In this document: positions 25,701 to 38,900 of the stretch, piece by piece
Layout of the letters: each line of letters opens with the position of its first letter
How positions within the stretch are numbered: position 1 is the first letter of the stretch
DNA from: Bugulina stolonifera
Lineage: Eukaryota > Bryozoa > Gymnolaemata > Cheilostomatida > Bugulidae
Assembly: GCA_935421135.1 (NCBI GenBank)
Contig: OW285188.1
Location: 11,636,733 to 11,700,732, forward strand
Direction of reading: 5' to 3'
DNA length: 64,000 nucleotides
The notes under the pieces: generated by a model
The model's database searches: none
Seen by the model: the letters and a program-made list of their open reading frames with translations, nothing else
Told to the model about the DNA's origin: nothing
Made by a program: the position numbers and the translations under genes

Positions 25701-27958
25701 GATTATTCAAACGTTTTTAGCATATTCTGTCAAACATTGGGCCCAACAACTGGATCAGATTCCTTCATTGCCATATCTATACTCTATTACACAAGTAATG
25801 TTAATATTTATGTTGCATGGCCCTCTGTATTTAGTGCAAGAAATTTAGTTTGTTTTATCGTCAGTTTACGCAATGTGTATTAGTTGGGCAATATGTCTGC
25901 AGTAACTCCATGCATGTCCAACAAACAAACTAGTTTAATTACGTAGTCAACGGAATTTTAAGCTAATATTTGGATTACATGTCCCAGTTTTTGGCATCAG
26001 TTCCGCCTGAAATATTTATTCTAGCTTTGTGTACTTTCTAGCTTGTCACAAACAAACAGGAAAGCATGCTGGAGAGCCTTAAACATCGACTAGCAGACGA
26101 GGTGGTGCGTTCTAGGAGAATAGAACAAGAGCAGGAGAAGAAGGCTTCTCTCAGACATAACAAACAGATGGAAGAGATCAGAAATAGACATGTATGTAAT
26201 CCACTTGTCTATGGGAATCACTTGTCTATGGGAACCACTTGTCTATGGGAATCATCACATGTTTAGGAGACTCATCCTCATTTAAATGTTTGTGTTGTTT
26301 ATGGCATTTCTGAAAAAGACAAAACAGGAGTAAAGTAAATACACACGGAGCTCTTTTACTGCAATAAAACTACATGCAACAGAGGCTATATGTAGCCAAA
26401 CATTGAAATATAGAAAGTATAATTTGATACATCTGTATCTCCGTAATAAAATGATTCATATACTCATGATAATATACAGATAGCTCAGATAAGTACATGT
26501 ACATCTGAACTGATTTTATGTACCATCTGTTATACACCTACTCTGGCCGGCCAATTAATAACTAGTATAGGCTCTAGAATTATTGTGTCCCTCATTAGGT
26601 GCTTCGGTAATATCATGTTCAGTATTGCATTTTATCCTGTTCATGTAAAACCACTTGGTTCTTGGGTGTGATGTTTTAAAGTAATATTATCTGTCTATTA
26701 TAGTCGACCTGAACTCATGTTACTTTATTGAAAGTTGTTATTAATTTATGTAGGAACAGTTAACTAAGGAAAGAGAACTCTTCGAAGCCGAAAAAGAAAA
26801 TCAGATTGCAAAATCTGAGATGGCACGGGAGGAGATGGAAGCATTAAAATCAGAAATGGCAAACCAGCAGGTAATTCAGTAGTTGTGTAGCATTTCACCA
26901 AATACGACGCTCCGAGTCCAAAGATTGTAGAGGGAAAGATGTGACACTCAGTGATAACACCTTGCCCTTCTGACTCCGCTCATGAAAGGTTAACTAGTTG
27001 AACCAATGAGCATAATAGGGGTTCTAGTAGGAGAGTTCTTACTGAGCACACGATTCTGGTCAGTTGTTGATTGGCTGATCAAAAGACAAATTTGTCGCTA
27101 GTTTGATTGGATAACTCACTGTGGGCGTGTGAGGGGCATTTTTGAGGCAGAATTGCATATCTTCCTTCCACTATCTTCGCCGAGTCTTTAATAATCTTTT
27201 CTTGGGTAAAAACATTATTTTGAATTGTTGGTATTCTTATTACCTGAAGGGATCTAAGACCGCTGCTACAATATTTTTACTGTTCAATGTATTTTATTGT
27301 GCATGTGTTTGTTTAGAATGAATTACGAAAGGAGCGTGAAGAGTTACAGCGTCAGAGAGAGGCTCTACAGAAACAAATAGACTTTTACCAGGTGAAAGGT
27401 TTCTCAACTGGAGTAGAAGGATCTGTCAACTCTCCATCATTGAGCCCGCACGGCACACCTCCCGGCAGCTCTAATGACCTTCATACTAGCAACTCATCCT
27501 CTTCGGAAAACGCCAAGGATTCAGAGGTAGAGATCAGTCATAGACGTTCTCACTCTGCAGAGCTTGTTGACTTTGTTGACTCTCAGTTTATGGACCCTCG
27601 ATACTCTATGAGTCTGACTGAACCACTAAACTTGAAGGAGGCTAGAGCTCAGCAGCTCGGTCACTCTAGCGTATCACCGGAGAGACAAATCCGAACTAAT
27701 TCATCCAACAGCTTAACAAAGGCTGACAGGAGCAACTCGCAAGGCTCGTTGAAGAAAATTAGTAATAACAACACTGTCCAACAGATCCCCTCCAAACTAG
27801 TGTCCAGTAGCTCCACTCCCTCTACCAAGTCCTCTAATAAACAGAAGAGTATGCTGCCTCTAAACTTAGCTGAATCAAGTAAGAAAGTCAGCACCAGTAA
27901 AGATCAGACTTCCAAAGCATCCGGTCAAAGCAGAAAAGCAGATGTTATATATTTCTAG
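1721..27958 (+). CDS. Lbc-family RhoGEF (AKAP13/ARHGEF2/ARHGEF18 type), 5' partial
   Basis: Guanine-nucleotide exchange factor for Rho-type GTPases, cytoplasmic. Exons: 1721-1821, 2900-3009, 3486-3711, 4086-4143, 4734-4850, 5179-5235, 6248-6344, 7059-7185, 12554-12630, 13827-13913, 15201-15238, 16930-16965, 17255-17442, 17678-17890, 18344-18489, 18744-18861, 19837-20015, 20121-20288, 20685-20874, 21656-21840, 22129-22366, 22849-22964, 23456-23563, 24975-25193, 26042-26191, 26754-26870, 27317-27958; about 1368 codons here, phases consistent. A Ser-rich N-terminus is followed by a C1 zinc finger (HNFIPVT..CNYC..C..C..HDEC, about residues 269-314). The family ESWS lead-in precedes the DH domain (about 435-640), then PH (about 640-780), the family motif KRAETFNGFD (exon 22129), and a C-terminal coiled coil with a Ser-rich tail ending DVIYF. 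The split C1 finger plus the RAETF motif place it in the Lbc group; the exact orthologue is not resolved. Gene start lies outside the window. Confidence 0.9.
6434..6848. repeat. Minisatellite, about 18-bp units, RhoGEF intron
   Basis: About 23 imperfect copies of a unit close to gcagacgtatactcctgc, with an occasional CTGCTAGCAGACG variant that is itself nearly palindromic. Because the unit is a multiple of three, both strands stay open (about 134 codons on plus, 100 on minus). It starts 90 bases after the 6248-6344 exon, inside the following intron, and has no donor or acceptor linking it in phase, so I treat the ORFs as repeat artefacts. Confidence 0.9.
8862..8962. repeat. Degenerate tandem repeat
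   Basis: Four diverged copies of a unit resembling cagcggctagtggtacgtcc, with spacing of about 30-40 bp. It follows a short C-rich run at about 8836-8851. No coding potential is evident. Confidence 0.6.
9684..10098 (+). CDS. Alternative first exon of the RhoGEF gene (predicted)
   Basis: ATG in good context (A at -3, G at +4) opens a 138-codon Ser/Thr-rich stretch starting MAMNKKNAKHKRSISYSG and ending at a canonical donor (gagaaag|gtgagt) in phase 1. The next constitutive exon (12554) also takes one incoming base, so splicing would be in frame. The product would lack the N-terminal region and the first half of the C1 finger. Known biology: AKAP13 and ARHGEF18 genes make N-terminally truncated isoforms from internal promoters. 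It could instead be a separate gene's exon; transcript data would decide. Confidence 0.5.
14623..14744. repeat. Perfect 55-bp inverted repeat with 12-nt loop
   Basis: Arm 14623-14677 (starting attcctattt) is the exact reverse complement of 14690-14744; the loop is 14678-14689. It lies in the intron between exons 13827-13913 and 15201-15238. The loop's gggtcagacc also occurs just upstream at 14596-14605, which suggests a template-switch or fold-back origin. RNA from either strand would form a long perfect hairpin. Confidence 0.95.
21489..21574 (+). tRNA. tRNA-Arg (UCU) with a 13-nt intron
   Basis: Acceptor stem GGCTCCG (21489-21495) pairs with CGGAGTC (21567-21573), allowing one G-U; discriminator G at 21574. 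A-box-like TGGCGCAATGG and B-box GGTTCGAGTCC are present. Anticodon TCT is at 21522-21524, followed by A37 and an intron at 21526-21538. The anticodon stem TCGGA/TTCGG re-forms with two G-U pairs after intron removal. Animal tRNA-Arg(UCU) genes commonly carry an intron here. It lies in the RhoGEF intron between exons 20685-20874 and 21656-21840, same strand. CCA is not encoded, as expected for a nuclear gene. Confidence 0.95.
21579..21589 (+). terminator. Pol III T-run terminator of tRNA-Arg
   Basis: A run of 11 T starting five bases after the tRNA 3' end, the usual RNA polymerase III stop signal. Confidence 0.85.
23233..23412. repeat. Minisatellite, five 36-bp units
   Basis: Five essentially identical copies of a 36-bp unit beginning tatatctagctgtacggt. 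The unit is a multiple of three, so the minus strand reads a repeating 12-residue peptide (MNKVCTVQLDIG). It ends about 40 bases before the RhoGEF exon at 23456. Near-perfect identity implies recent expansion or homogenisation. No evidence that it is translated. Confidence 0.95.
26910..27190. mobile_element. MITE-like candidate with imperfect terminal inverted repeats
   Basis: Left end around 26910-26942 (ccgagtccaaagattg) resembles the reverse complement of 27155-27190 over about 30 bases with several mismatches. No ORF inside. It lies in the RhoGEF intron before the last exon. The ends share a CCAAAGA core with the candidate at 60939-61340. Confidence 0.35.
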
Positions 27959-29956
27959 GTAGGCAATTTGTTATCTTCTTATTCTGTAGCTTCTGTGGTA
28001 GTTTTGAATACGGAAAAGTTGTCATACAGCTAGTGATTATGACTATTTTAGGAATGTAAGATCAAAGGAAAATTGTGAAGCTGTTAGATATCTATTGTAA
28101 TTCATTACTGTGAATTGTAATGTGTTTTCAATTTCATTGTACACCTATATTTAAGCACTCAATGAACTATAATTGTTTAAATGTTTGTGTTTCTTATGAT
28201 TTAATTTTATTTAATTATTTTTAGGACATTTTGCCAAAATTTCGAGACTAGATGACATCACAGAGATGACATGACTTAGCCAATGGCATTGGGCTCAATG
28301 TAAATGGCTGCCACAGCTTTGTTACTTCACGCTATTGTTTCGCAAGCAGCACTATAGACAATTTATTCTGCATACATGTACAATATTATTACTGAATAGT
28401 TGATGGCACATTGTATACAATTATTAGTTAGTCTAGTCAATATTTTTATTAATGCCTCGCAGCACTGAGTACCCAAGGTACTTCGCTCTGCTGTGCGTTC
28501 ACAGCAAAACTATATTTTAGCTAAAAAAATTTAATTTTTATCAAGTCCTAATTGTATACTATTGGAGCGTTTGCCATATATATATATTATTATTATATTT
28601 GTTGCAAGTAATATTAGTATTAATTACAATTTGTAATATTTTATTGTTTATATTATACCATTATTATGTAATTTTTATAATAGAACAAAATATTTTTCTG
28701 TATAGCCTATTAATGAGGATATGTTGTGTTTAAATCTGGTAACATGTCTGTTCACCTAAATTATTATTTTCTATATGATGCTCATATAGAATTATCCCCC
28801 CTCTCTCACACATTGCCTGTTATCACTTATAATTATCATTATTTTGTCTGGTATAAAGCAACAGCTCTGAATTGATTAAATTATTTGACAACTCCCAATG
28901 GCTCAATGTTGGATCATTGTTTTCCCTGCATTCTAATTATAGTATGTATTCTATATGTAGATTACCTTTATCCCAAGAGTAATGTGATAAACTGTTGTTA
29001 TACTAAATGTAAATAGTCATCTATTCCCATAGTCTATTGCTAAACCAATAAACTCAAATGATCTAACCAGTATAAATTATTATTCTTACTTCTAGATTGT
29101 GCATTTATACACAGTTTTGTGTTACATAGGATGCATATTATGCTACCCACTATGTTGTAGGGTTTCTATTGTCACAAGTATAATAATGAAACAATAACTT
29201 GTATTATTAATATTCTAGCTGATTCTGTGTGTTTGGATGAATTAATAGACACAACATGTGTTGCCATATTATAAAAATTGAATAGTAACACTAGGATAAG
29301 GCCCATTCATTAGTTGATTAGGTACATGTAAGTGGTTACAGTTCAAAGTGTCATAATACATTCTATACCATGTATAATCTTCAAAATAGATGTGGGTGAC
29401 TCCTTCACTAGATATTTATTTTCTTGTAATATCTTCTAATAAATTAATAGCTGATGGCAGCAATCAGTTTGAGGCCAAAAGTTAACTCTCTAGCAACTTG
29501 GCAAAATGTATAGTGCATACAATCATTATAATGTACATTGTGTGAGGAGTTGTCACCCTTACTACTGTAATGGCTTAGCCAATGAGATGAATCGCTGATA
29601 ACAGGAGTATACTACCCGGCTCACTCTGACTGCTACTATATTATTAGACACGGTAGCTCACTCAGACTAGGCCTTGCATAGCCAGATTCATGTAATCTAG
29701 GAACTTTGCCAAGACACTGGCACAAACTACTGAGCAGCTTATCTCTTCTGTGATCGACATTAATAGTAACATCTTCAAACAGTCACTACAAGGAATTCCC
29801 AGCAAAAGACATTCTCACCTTCAACCGTAGAAAGCAACGTGTGTGGATGGAATTAGAAAGACAGACCTGTTTGGATTTCTTGTGCTTGTATTTGCTGCCA
29901 AGAGCAGTGTGAACAACCAGTGGTTTACGTTAGATCTCATTGATGCAGATGACACC
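27959..29956. other. RhoGEF 3' UTR, intergenic spacer and ADAMTS upstream region
   Basis: No further gene visible. A canonical AATAAA at 29047-29052 could end the RhoGEF transcript. An acceptor-like site at about 28218-28224 followed by a short open stretch could serve an alternative last exon if 27391 (cag|gtgaaag) were used as a donor; this is weak. Confidence 0.5.
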
Positions 29957-32900
29957 ATGATGTCGTATATCTATTATCTCTGTGCCGTTCTTTGTGCAGC
30001 TGGACATGTGCTTTCAGCTTCTAAGTATACATTCCTTGATGAAAAGCAAAGTAAGTTACCTACATTCTACAATGCGTTGAAGAGAATAGATCTATTAGCC
30101 TCCTCTCCCATCTTTTAACATAATCGTCCTATTACTATATTAATACTAAGTACTAACTTTAATCAGGTAGAGAAAGTTACAATAAAAAAATTGATATTTA
30201 GTTTATAATTTTATACAATATTCATTTGTGGGCTTTTTAATACTAAGCTATCATTTTATGTAATGATGTGCAGTGGAAAAGGACAACTCCATGGTATCGT
30301 TGCTGGTAGTATCAGTGGAAATATGCTGTAGCCAAATTTAGTAGTCCACATGGAATTATAATAAATGTATCATGTTACATTATGGGTTTATTCTGTCTAT
30401 GTAAAAGTGTTCACCTACAATGTGTAGGGATAAAATAATACTAACTAGTATAACCAATTAGGAGTTATATAAATATTTTGGGTGCTCTGCAGAAAGTTGT
30501 ATAAATGCCTCATTGCCTCTCTATATGGTACTAGCATCAGGGAGTGTCATTAAATAATAATAATAATAATAATAATACATGCATCTTACAAGAAGAGGCA
30601 CTAAATAATAGGTCTATATGCTGCAATTCTGCAACATGACATGCTACATGGTTGCCTGCAAGAGGTACCCCCAAAAGTAATGATTTACTGCATAAATTAC
30701 ATAATAATAATAGAGATAGAATTTATCCAAGATATATGATTATCGTCTGTACTGTAGCAGCATTATGTAACATGTTAATCATCAGTTATATGTATGTTGT
30801 GGTAGAAGAGAAGCCGTAGATATATCTTAGCCTACATAACATACATTGTATAACATACTGCAACATAACATAAAGTAACATGACATAATTTATAGTAGCG
30901 TAACGTAACATAACATAATTATATATTATAGTGTTTGTAGCAGAAATAGTCTAAAATAGGACTGCATCACAGTCACAGCTCTACAAACATATAGCATCAC
31001 ACCAGCTTTAAGGGGTCTGCTGCCATACTGTACAGCCATTCAGACAATCTAAAAAGAACATTCCACATTATCTTTCCACACAGCAGACATGTACAATCTG
31101 TAGACATATGAGACTGATCAGCTAGCATGTAATTCATTAGCAAGGTTAACACTGGTTAATATCATACAACTAACCCCAACAAATGCTTTGAGTTTCGTTT
31201 TTGCACTCTTCTGCCTTTTGTTTGACGGTAATTAATAAAGGTGAAAAAACATAAGAAGCTAATTTGATTTTTGTAACACTTGTTATATGTGTAGGTTTCA
31301 TTGGAGCTAGCTTGTAATATAACATGTAGAATTGGGGTCTAACTAGCTCAGGGTGGAGCCCGCAACGTATCATATATCGTCTATGTGTTAGAAAATATGC
31401 ACAAGTGTTATACTCTACTACCAAATTATTGTAATGAAATTATAGGGCATGCAGGGCCCTATATACCTTGGCAAAGCATTCCATTTAATCACGCATTATA
31501 AACATAGACAGATCAGGTATTACGGTTATAACATAAATTTACACTATGTCTATATAAGTTTCCAAACACTTCGGAATATTTAGGCGTCAATACACATTCG
31601 TCTGCAAGTGTTTTTTATTTTATTTTCCCGTTTTTTGCACTCATTTTGATTCAAGACAAGGTCAGCGTGTCAGAATATGAAATGTTTTGATACTGAAGGT
31701 TTTGATTGCCAATAACATTATTATTTATACTGAATATCCTTATGGGCATTCACATCAGCCTTAAATTTTAGTCATAATTTTCAGGTCAAGCGAGAATGGC
31801 AGGGCAAACTATTGAAGTTGCAGCAGAGCGCTATAGAAATGTCGTGATATAATATTTTTGATGCCTTTAGAATCTCACCTACATGGGCTGCATGTTTGAC
31901 CGGGGGGGGAGGGGGGGGGGGTTGACAACCAAAAGCATATTTTACACAGAGAAAGTAACATAAGCATTACTGAGCATGCTCGTGTATGTGCACGTGTGTT
32001 TTACTCTATACTATAGCACTTAATAGGGTTTTATATATAACTATACATTTCAAATCGAACCTTATAAAGAACAAAATTTGCTATGTGGGATAATTGAATT
32101 TTTGCTTTAATTTAATTTTCATTCAATTCAGTACTACATACATTTTGTTACCAGCATTTCATTGAGAGTAAACTACAACGCTTCACCTTGCTTGTAACTT
32201 GTCTCATTGAATTAAAGTATACATCTGGTTTTAGTGATCAACTGTCTATGCTACGAGCCAAATTTTGGTGCAATTTCTACATTTATTTGTAACTTGTAAG
32301 AATGAAGTATTATAATTTATTGAATGTTTTGCTTTTAATTTGTAGAAAATAGTTTGCAAGGCTTAGACTGGGATTTTACAGAGCCATATGTGACAGATAA
32401 TAACGGGGCGTTCTTATCCCACAACCTTCATTATGAAATCTCATCATCAACTCGAGCTAAGAAACTGTATAAAAGAGATACTGACTCTCCTGGACATAAG
32501 ATCACGTACCGTTTGACTCTTGGGAGAGATGAACAGCGGACGATTCATGTAGTCCTAGAACCTAACAACCAGCTTTATACACCTAAACTAGTCATTGAGA
32601 AGAGAACAAACAATAGAACTAATGCTAAGAAATCTGTACTTGCCCACTGCCATTTTACTGGTCATATCAAAGGGGATCTAAACTCTAAAGTCGCTCTCTC
32701 AACTTGTAACGGATTGGTAAGTGAACTGTGACAGACTAGTTATACTCAGTAATCATTAGATGTTCTTTCAGACAACGTTTAGAAATATGAACATTTTATC
32801 AATGCGTTGAAGCATCACGTTACGTAACGTACATGTGATAGGATAATATTCAACAGAGCTTTTGGGGTTCTATTTACTCCAATATTGCAAGGTGTAAACC

Positions 32901-35900
32901 AAGATTTCACTGAGCCATATTTGTCAGATAACAACGGGGCGTGCTTATCCCACAAACTCCATTGTGAAATGTTATCATCAACTTGGGCTAAGAAACCATA
33001 TTTTGTAGGTAACCAACATAATATAATATATAATATAACGATTACAATATCATATCAAAGACCCGAAACCTTAGAATATGAGGTATACATGGTTTCTCTT
33101 ACAAAATCAATTGTGTAAAGACCCAGAGAGACAGTCAGGCAGGCATATGGTTACTTATAATGTATTACAAGCATCTACTGTTGCTAATAGTTATATAGAT
33201 CACCCCATATTTAGTACTTGAACCCTTGAAGCTGTTTTTTAAGTGTTTGCTTTCACTGTTACAGAAGCTCTAAATCCAATAACTACAATTTATAAAATAC
33301 AATGAGGACCAACTTGAGTCTATTTAGTAAACCTATTAACCATATAATCAGCTTAAATGATACAATATCTAGACTAGACAGTCCTCTAACAGCTCTGATC
33401 CATAAAACATACACCTATTACATCATCGTCAGCACATGTGAGTAGAGATCTACGAGGGCCAGGCAGAAGGCTAATAAAAAATTTGAAAGCGAAATAGACA
33501 TTAGTTTTTGTAAAATTAAAATTTTGTGTTGTTTAGATCGTACATCATTTACTGTAACTGAGTTAGGACAACGTAATGTGATGGTGAGTAATAAGTCTCA
33601 CATTCATGCAGATTTCATCACTATTTAGTATGCTTGCCCAATACATGATCCTATAGCGAAAAATTAAAAAACATATGATTTTTAACAACAGATATGATTG
33701 GTTTACACATGCCATGGAGGAATGCTGGTAAACTGTTAGCATAGCTGTATACAGGTACATATTGTCTGGAGGCTAGATTCACTCGGAGGGTAATAAACAT
33801 AAAACTGCTGTGTTAAAAGCTCCAAAAAGTTTGAGATGTTACAATCCCTCATTAGAAACCTCAGCTACAAATCTGGGAACGTTAATGGGGCAATGTCTTT
33901 ATCAGCCAGCAAGCATGTACAAGAAGCATATTTCAAATGCACTTTTGACTTTAATAGTCTCTCCTCTACTAGAAACATTTTCACTTGTAAAAAATTATGC
34001 ATGTAGCATAGGCCTACTTATAGCCCTTGGAGCTTGGGTTATACCCTGTTAAACCTCTACATCATGTCAGCTCACTTTAAGAGCTTTGAACCAGAACGTT
34101 TGAAGTTTTAAACTTGACTGAAAGGGAACTTACCTCAGACTTGACAACCATGTGGTGAGAATTCAAAACAAGAAGCTAATTGATTAATTAATATGACACA
34201 TTAGTGACATTGTGTATATATATCTTTACAGACAGGTATGCTGCTGACATCTCATACACACTACTTCATTGAGCCTCTGAAGGGACATAAAGCTAACCCT
34301 AACCAGCCTCATCCACATGTCATCTATAAGGCAACCACAGGCTCCATAGCACAGAGCTCTCCAGGTGTATTGGATTCAAAGATAAACAAAGAAGACAACT
34401 CCTTCTGCTCAGATCACTCAGGTGGGAAATATATTGAGAAAATCATATTTAATCTTCGGGTATCCTAGATCATTATTACCTAGCCTGCATTTAAACCTAT
34501 TCTATCTATTTGCTGTAATATTTAATATACATGTAGATAAACTTTATTCCCACTAGGTCTGTACATGCATGTAGTATGCGATCATGTACTTGTAAGTACA
34601 GGACTTGGTGTAAGTACATGTTATATAGTGGTAATCATAATTGTAGCTACTGAATTCCCTTTAGCCTAAATTTCTCAGACTAACAAATATGGGAAGTCAT
34701 CCACAATATCATCCTCAAATCTGATTGGTTAGAAAGTAGAATAAATGCAGAGGAAAGTATTATCTTGTCTTGCACCGTATTCTGTAGTATTTATAAGTCA
34801 TTCTGTTATCTTAACCCAGACTCTTCATCATTTAAGTAAATTGTCTGAGCTTAAAGTAAATACGATTTAAATACTTTTCCTCTTACATAATTCAATATTT
34901 TGATGGAATAAAGTAGGACATTTTTGCTGTACGTTTCGTCCAATACAAACAAGGTATGTGGGAGTGGGAGAGAGATAAAATGTCATTCAGTCGTACACAT
35001 GAATGTATTAGTCGCACACATGAATGTATCAGTCGATCGTGATTACCCACAATCCCAAGTATGTCCCACTGTGTAAGTTGGCTAATGACAGACTGTGGGT
35101 ACTGTTATTACTAGTGTTAGTAGGTGGTCACAATACAGATGTACAGTATATTATGTACTTTGTAATATTTTAGAAATATGCTGTTAATTAAAGCCAATTG
35201 ATACTTTCTTTGTACAGTGAGCGGCCAACTCCCCAGGACACAGTAATGGCTACCTGTTAGGCTGTTAGTAGTGTTCCTAGTCAGACCATATTGAGAATAC
35301 ATGTACATGTACATGATAAATGCACACTTGAATTCATTTATCTTCCAAGAAAAAAAACATTACAGTGCATTGTCTGTCTCTGACTTTGTATGTTAAAATT
35401 ATGGCGACACTAATATGTACAGTAGGTGGTATCTTATATCGAAATGTGTAGCGAGATTGTCGTTTAGCTATATTCTATTTCACCCCAAACTAAATGCACA
35501 GTCTGAAACTCTCAAAGTTTAATTTAGATAAAACTAATAACTTGTAACAAACCCTGACCCTAGTCCTACAGGATTCTACAATCCAATACTTGTTGTAGAA
35601 AGTCCAGATAGAAAAGATGAAGGTGAAACACCACACAGAAGGAGGAAAAGATCGTACAGCACGGAATACTATGTAGAAGCCTTGGTAGTAGTAGACAACT
35701 CCATGATGGAATATTACAAGAACGAAGATATCAACACGTACATATTCACCATCATGAACATGGTACGTAGCCCTCTGTGTTTGTACCGCAATATAGCTTA
35801 ACAATACAGCAGAATCTGAGGCTATGTTCTACCTCTAAAGACATCACAGGGAGTTTTGCAATACTGGGGCAATCTCTAAAGCAGACTGGATCCACCCCAT

Positions 35901-38900
35901 TGTTACTCTTTCACACATATTTGGAGCTTGTGAAACTTGAACTTTAAATCTCAACACTGTTTAACACTCAAAATTAAATCTTTTGCCTGCATCAAACTAC
36001 AATATTGGGAAATTTTCAACACAACTCAAATTACTGCAAGTAATTGACATACAATTAGTGCCAGTGGCATGAGCAGGCGAGGCCCAACATTGTGCATGTT
36101 CATATGTATTGTACACCTTCTGTATATATATCATCTAGAGTTTCAACTATGCAAGTAAGGCTGGTGTCAAACATACAATCATAGTAATAGTTGTAGAATA
36201 TAGGCCTACGCCCTACATCTACTTATAATTATGTATATTCATGCTAAACTTGCAACTAAAATGGTGTTGAAAAAGTATATAAATTGAATAGCGTCTGCGA
36301 TGCCTTGTACTAACTGCAATTGGTATATGATATAATATTTTTGGTAGAGATATAACAGTATTAGTAGAGATAATATCAAGTTTTGTAACAATTGTAGGTA
36401 TCGATACTGTTTCACGATGCAAGTATAGGAAACTCTGTGAGTGTCAATGTGGTGAGACTTTTACTTCTCGACGATGAGCAGGTATAAACATAGGAAGTGG
36501 TCGCATGTTCATTGATTAGAACTAGTTGGACTACTCAATGGTCCCACAGTACTGAGTTAGACTACTGAATGTATTTAAAATAAATGAACACTATTTAGCA
36601 GTTCAAAAGAAGGCTCTCCTCATGTAGGGCACCAGGCTTCAGAAACCAATAGCATGATAGCTGTGTGTATATGATACCTAATCACAACGTTATGTGATGA
36701 AATATCGGTATTTGAATTGAGATTGTTCTTCCCTGCTGGAATACTAATACATTTTAAGTCTACAACATGCTCAACTTACAGGAGAAACTTGAAGGGCTGT
36801 CCATAACTCATCATGCTGATAACACATTGGCCAGTTTTTGCAAATGGCAGAAAAGTTTGAATCCGAGCGAACCGGATGCAAGTCACCACGATGTTGCTAT
36901 TCTAATAACTAGGTAAGTTACTGCTATGTATAATCTGGTAGACATAGTAGTAGTGCAGGGTGGTATTTTTGGGCAGCATTGATAGTTACTGTGCTTTGTT
37001 ACTTGGCCAACATTTGGAATTTTAACTTGCGTTTATTAGGCAGGTATTATGTGCAAATCGTAATGTAATGTGTTTAAATAAATGACATAATTACCGCAGC
37101 CCAATCAGGTGGGGCAATGTGCATCAGCCTATCAGGTGTTTGGGTAAAGGGTACTGCTGAAACTGTGATGAAAGAACACGGAGCATTCCGGAAAATAATT
37201 TCTAGCAGTGATAATAAATGACAGTCCATGCGTCACGCATCTCACATGTCGAGGTGTTGCGTTATTGTCATTATAGATGACATGGGTATAACAATGTAAG
37301 TAGAATAGTCAGTGCAGATCTACACAGACACCCGGCCCTTTCCGCGTCGTATTAGCCCTAGATCCAAAAACTCCCCGGGCGGACGACCACCCCACCCGTC
37401 CTCTCGCCCCTCCTCTCCCCTAAACCTCACTCTATGTGCAAAGCCCTAGAACCTACTCCCCCCCATCGCGGGTGGGGTTTCAAAAACCTCATCGGCTGTT
37501 CCGCGGAACCCAGTCTAAAGAGCAAACCCCTCGCCCCATCCCACGGCTCGGGCGAGGGGGCGCGCGCGTACGCGCGCGCCCCCCCGCCCCGCGAACCCCA
37601 CCCGTCCTCCCTCCACCCGTCCCCGCCCCTCCCCACCCCTCCCCACCCCAAACCCCTCCGCCTCGCCCTCCGCCTCGCGGCGGTTCTCGTTCGCGAGTCC
37701 AGCCGTGGTCCCACGCCGCCCTCCCCCCGCCCATCCCCCGCCCCTCCCCCGCCCTCCCGCCCCAACGACCCGTCGCGACCCTCGCGGGCGGACCGTCGGC
37801 TGGAGTAGGGTGAAGCGAAGGAAAATACGGGTTAGAGTAATGGTGTGTGATGTATTCTAGAATAGATGATATACGACTATGAAAATATGAGTCAGGGTAA
37901 TGATACACGAGTTTGTTTTAATTTTCAATGCGTTTGAGAGTAATAATATAAAATCAATCGATAAAAAACTTGATATGTGACTACGAAAAATATGAGTAAG
38001 GGTAATGATACGCGAGTTTGTTTTAATTTTCAATTCGTTTGAGAGTAATAATATAAAATCAAGCGATAAAAACCGATATACGACTATGAAAAATATGAGT
38101 AAGGCTAACGATACACGAGTTTGAGAGTAATAATATAAAATCAATCGATAAAAAACTTGATATACGACTATGAAAAATATGAGTAAGGGTAATGATACAC
38201 GAGTTTGTTTTAATTTTCAATACGTTTGAGAGTAATAATATAAAATCAATCGATAAAAACCGATATACGACTATGAAAAATATGAGTAAGGCTAACGATA
38301 CACGAGTGAGTGTGAATGACAAAAGTTTTTGCCTCAAAACTGTGCAGTGGCGGGGAGGAGACGCTCGCCGAGGATGGAGTCTAGAATGGCACAATCGTAG
38401 AATGTTCTCCCGCTCTTGGAAGTCTTCTGTCCCTTGTACACCATCACGGAGGGGAGGAGCTCTTTCATCGAAACTGCCAGACGTCCCGGAAGGAAGACTT
38501 CTCCCTTTTTTTCTTCGTTTCCAATCCGGCACTCGTAGGTGGCAATGGAGTTGCTCGCATTATCACCATCACCGCATCTTGGGACGTATGTGGGTCGGAG
38601 CGCGGTCACCACCAGCACAGAACCAACGGGGAAGGAAGATAGCGTTTGCACTCGAAAAAATTCTTCCAACTGGACCAAGGTCTTCTTTCTCAAGTCACCG
38701 GCCAGCTTTTTCATGGCTGCTCCTGGCAGGGAGCACACGCTCTCGATACGGTTGAATGTGTTTTGTCCTTTAGCGGTCTCCTGCTGTCCCAAGTACACCA
38801 TGATCCTAGGTGGAAGGGTAAGGTCCTTTAGCTCCTCTTCTTTGACATCCGCTAGCTTGGGCATGGCGTGACGAATGTTGGTGTGAAAGCTGATGCAATG

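Noticed and set aside
37427..37908. Overlapping long ORFs on both strands in the TIR (Pro/Arg- and Gly-rich), repeated at 46488-46874
   Set aside because: They follow from extreme GC content lacking stop codons, exist in several frames at once, and show no domain or start context.
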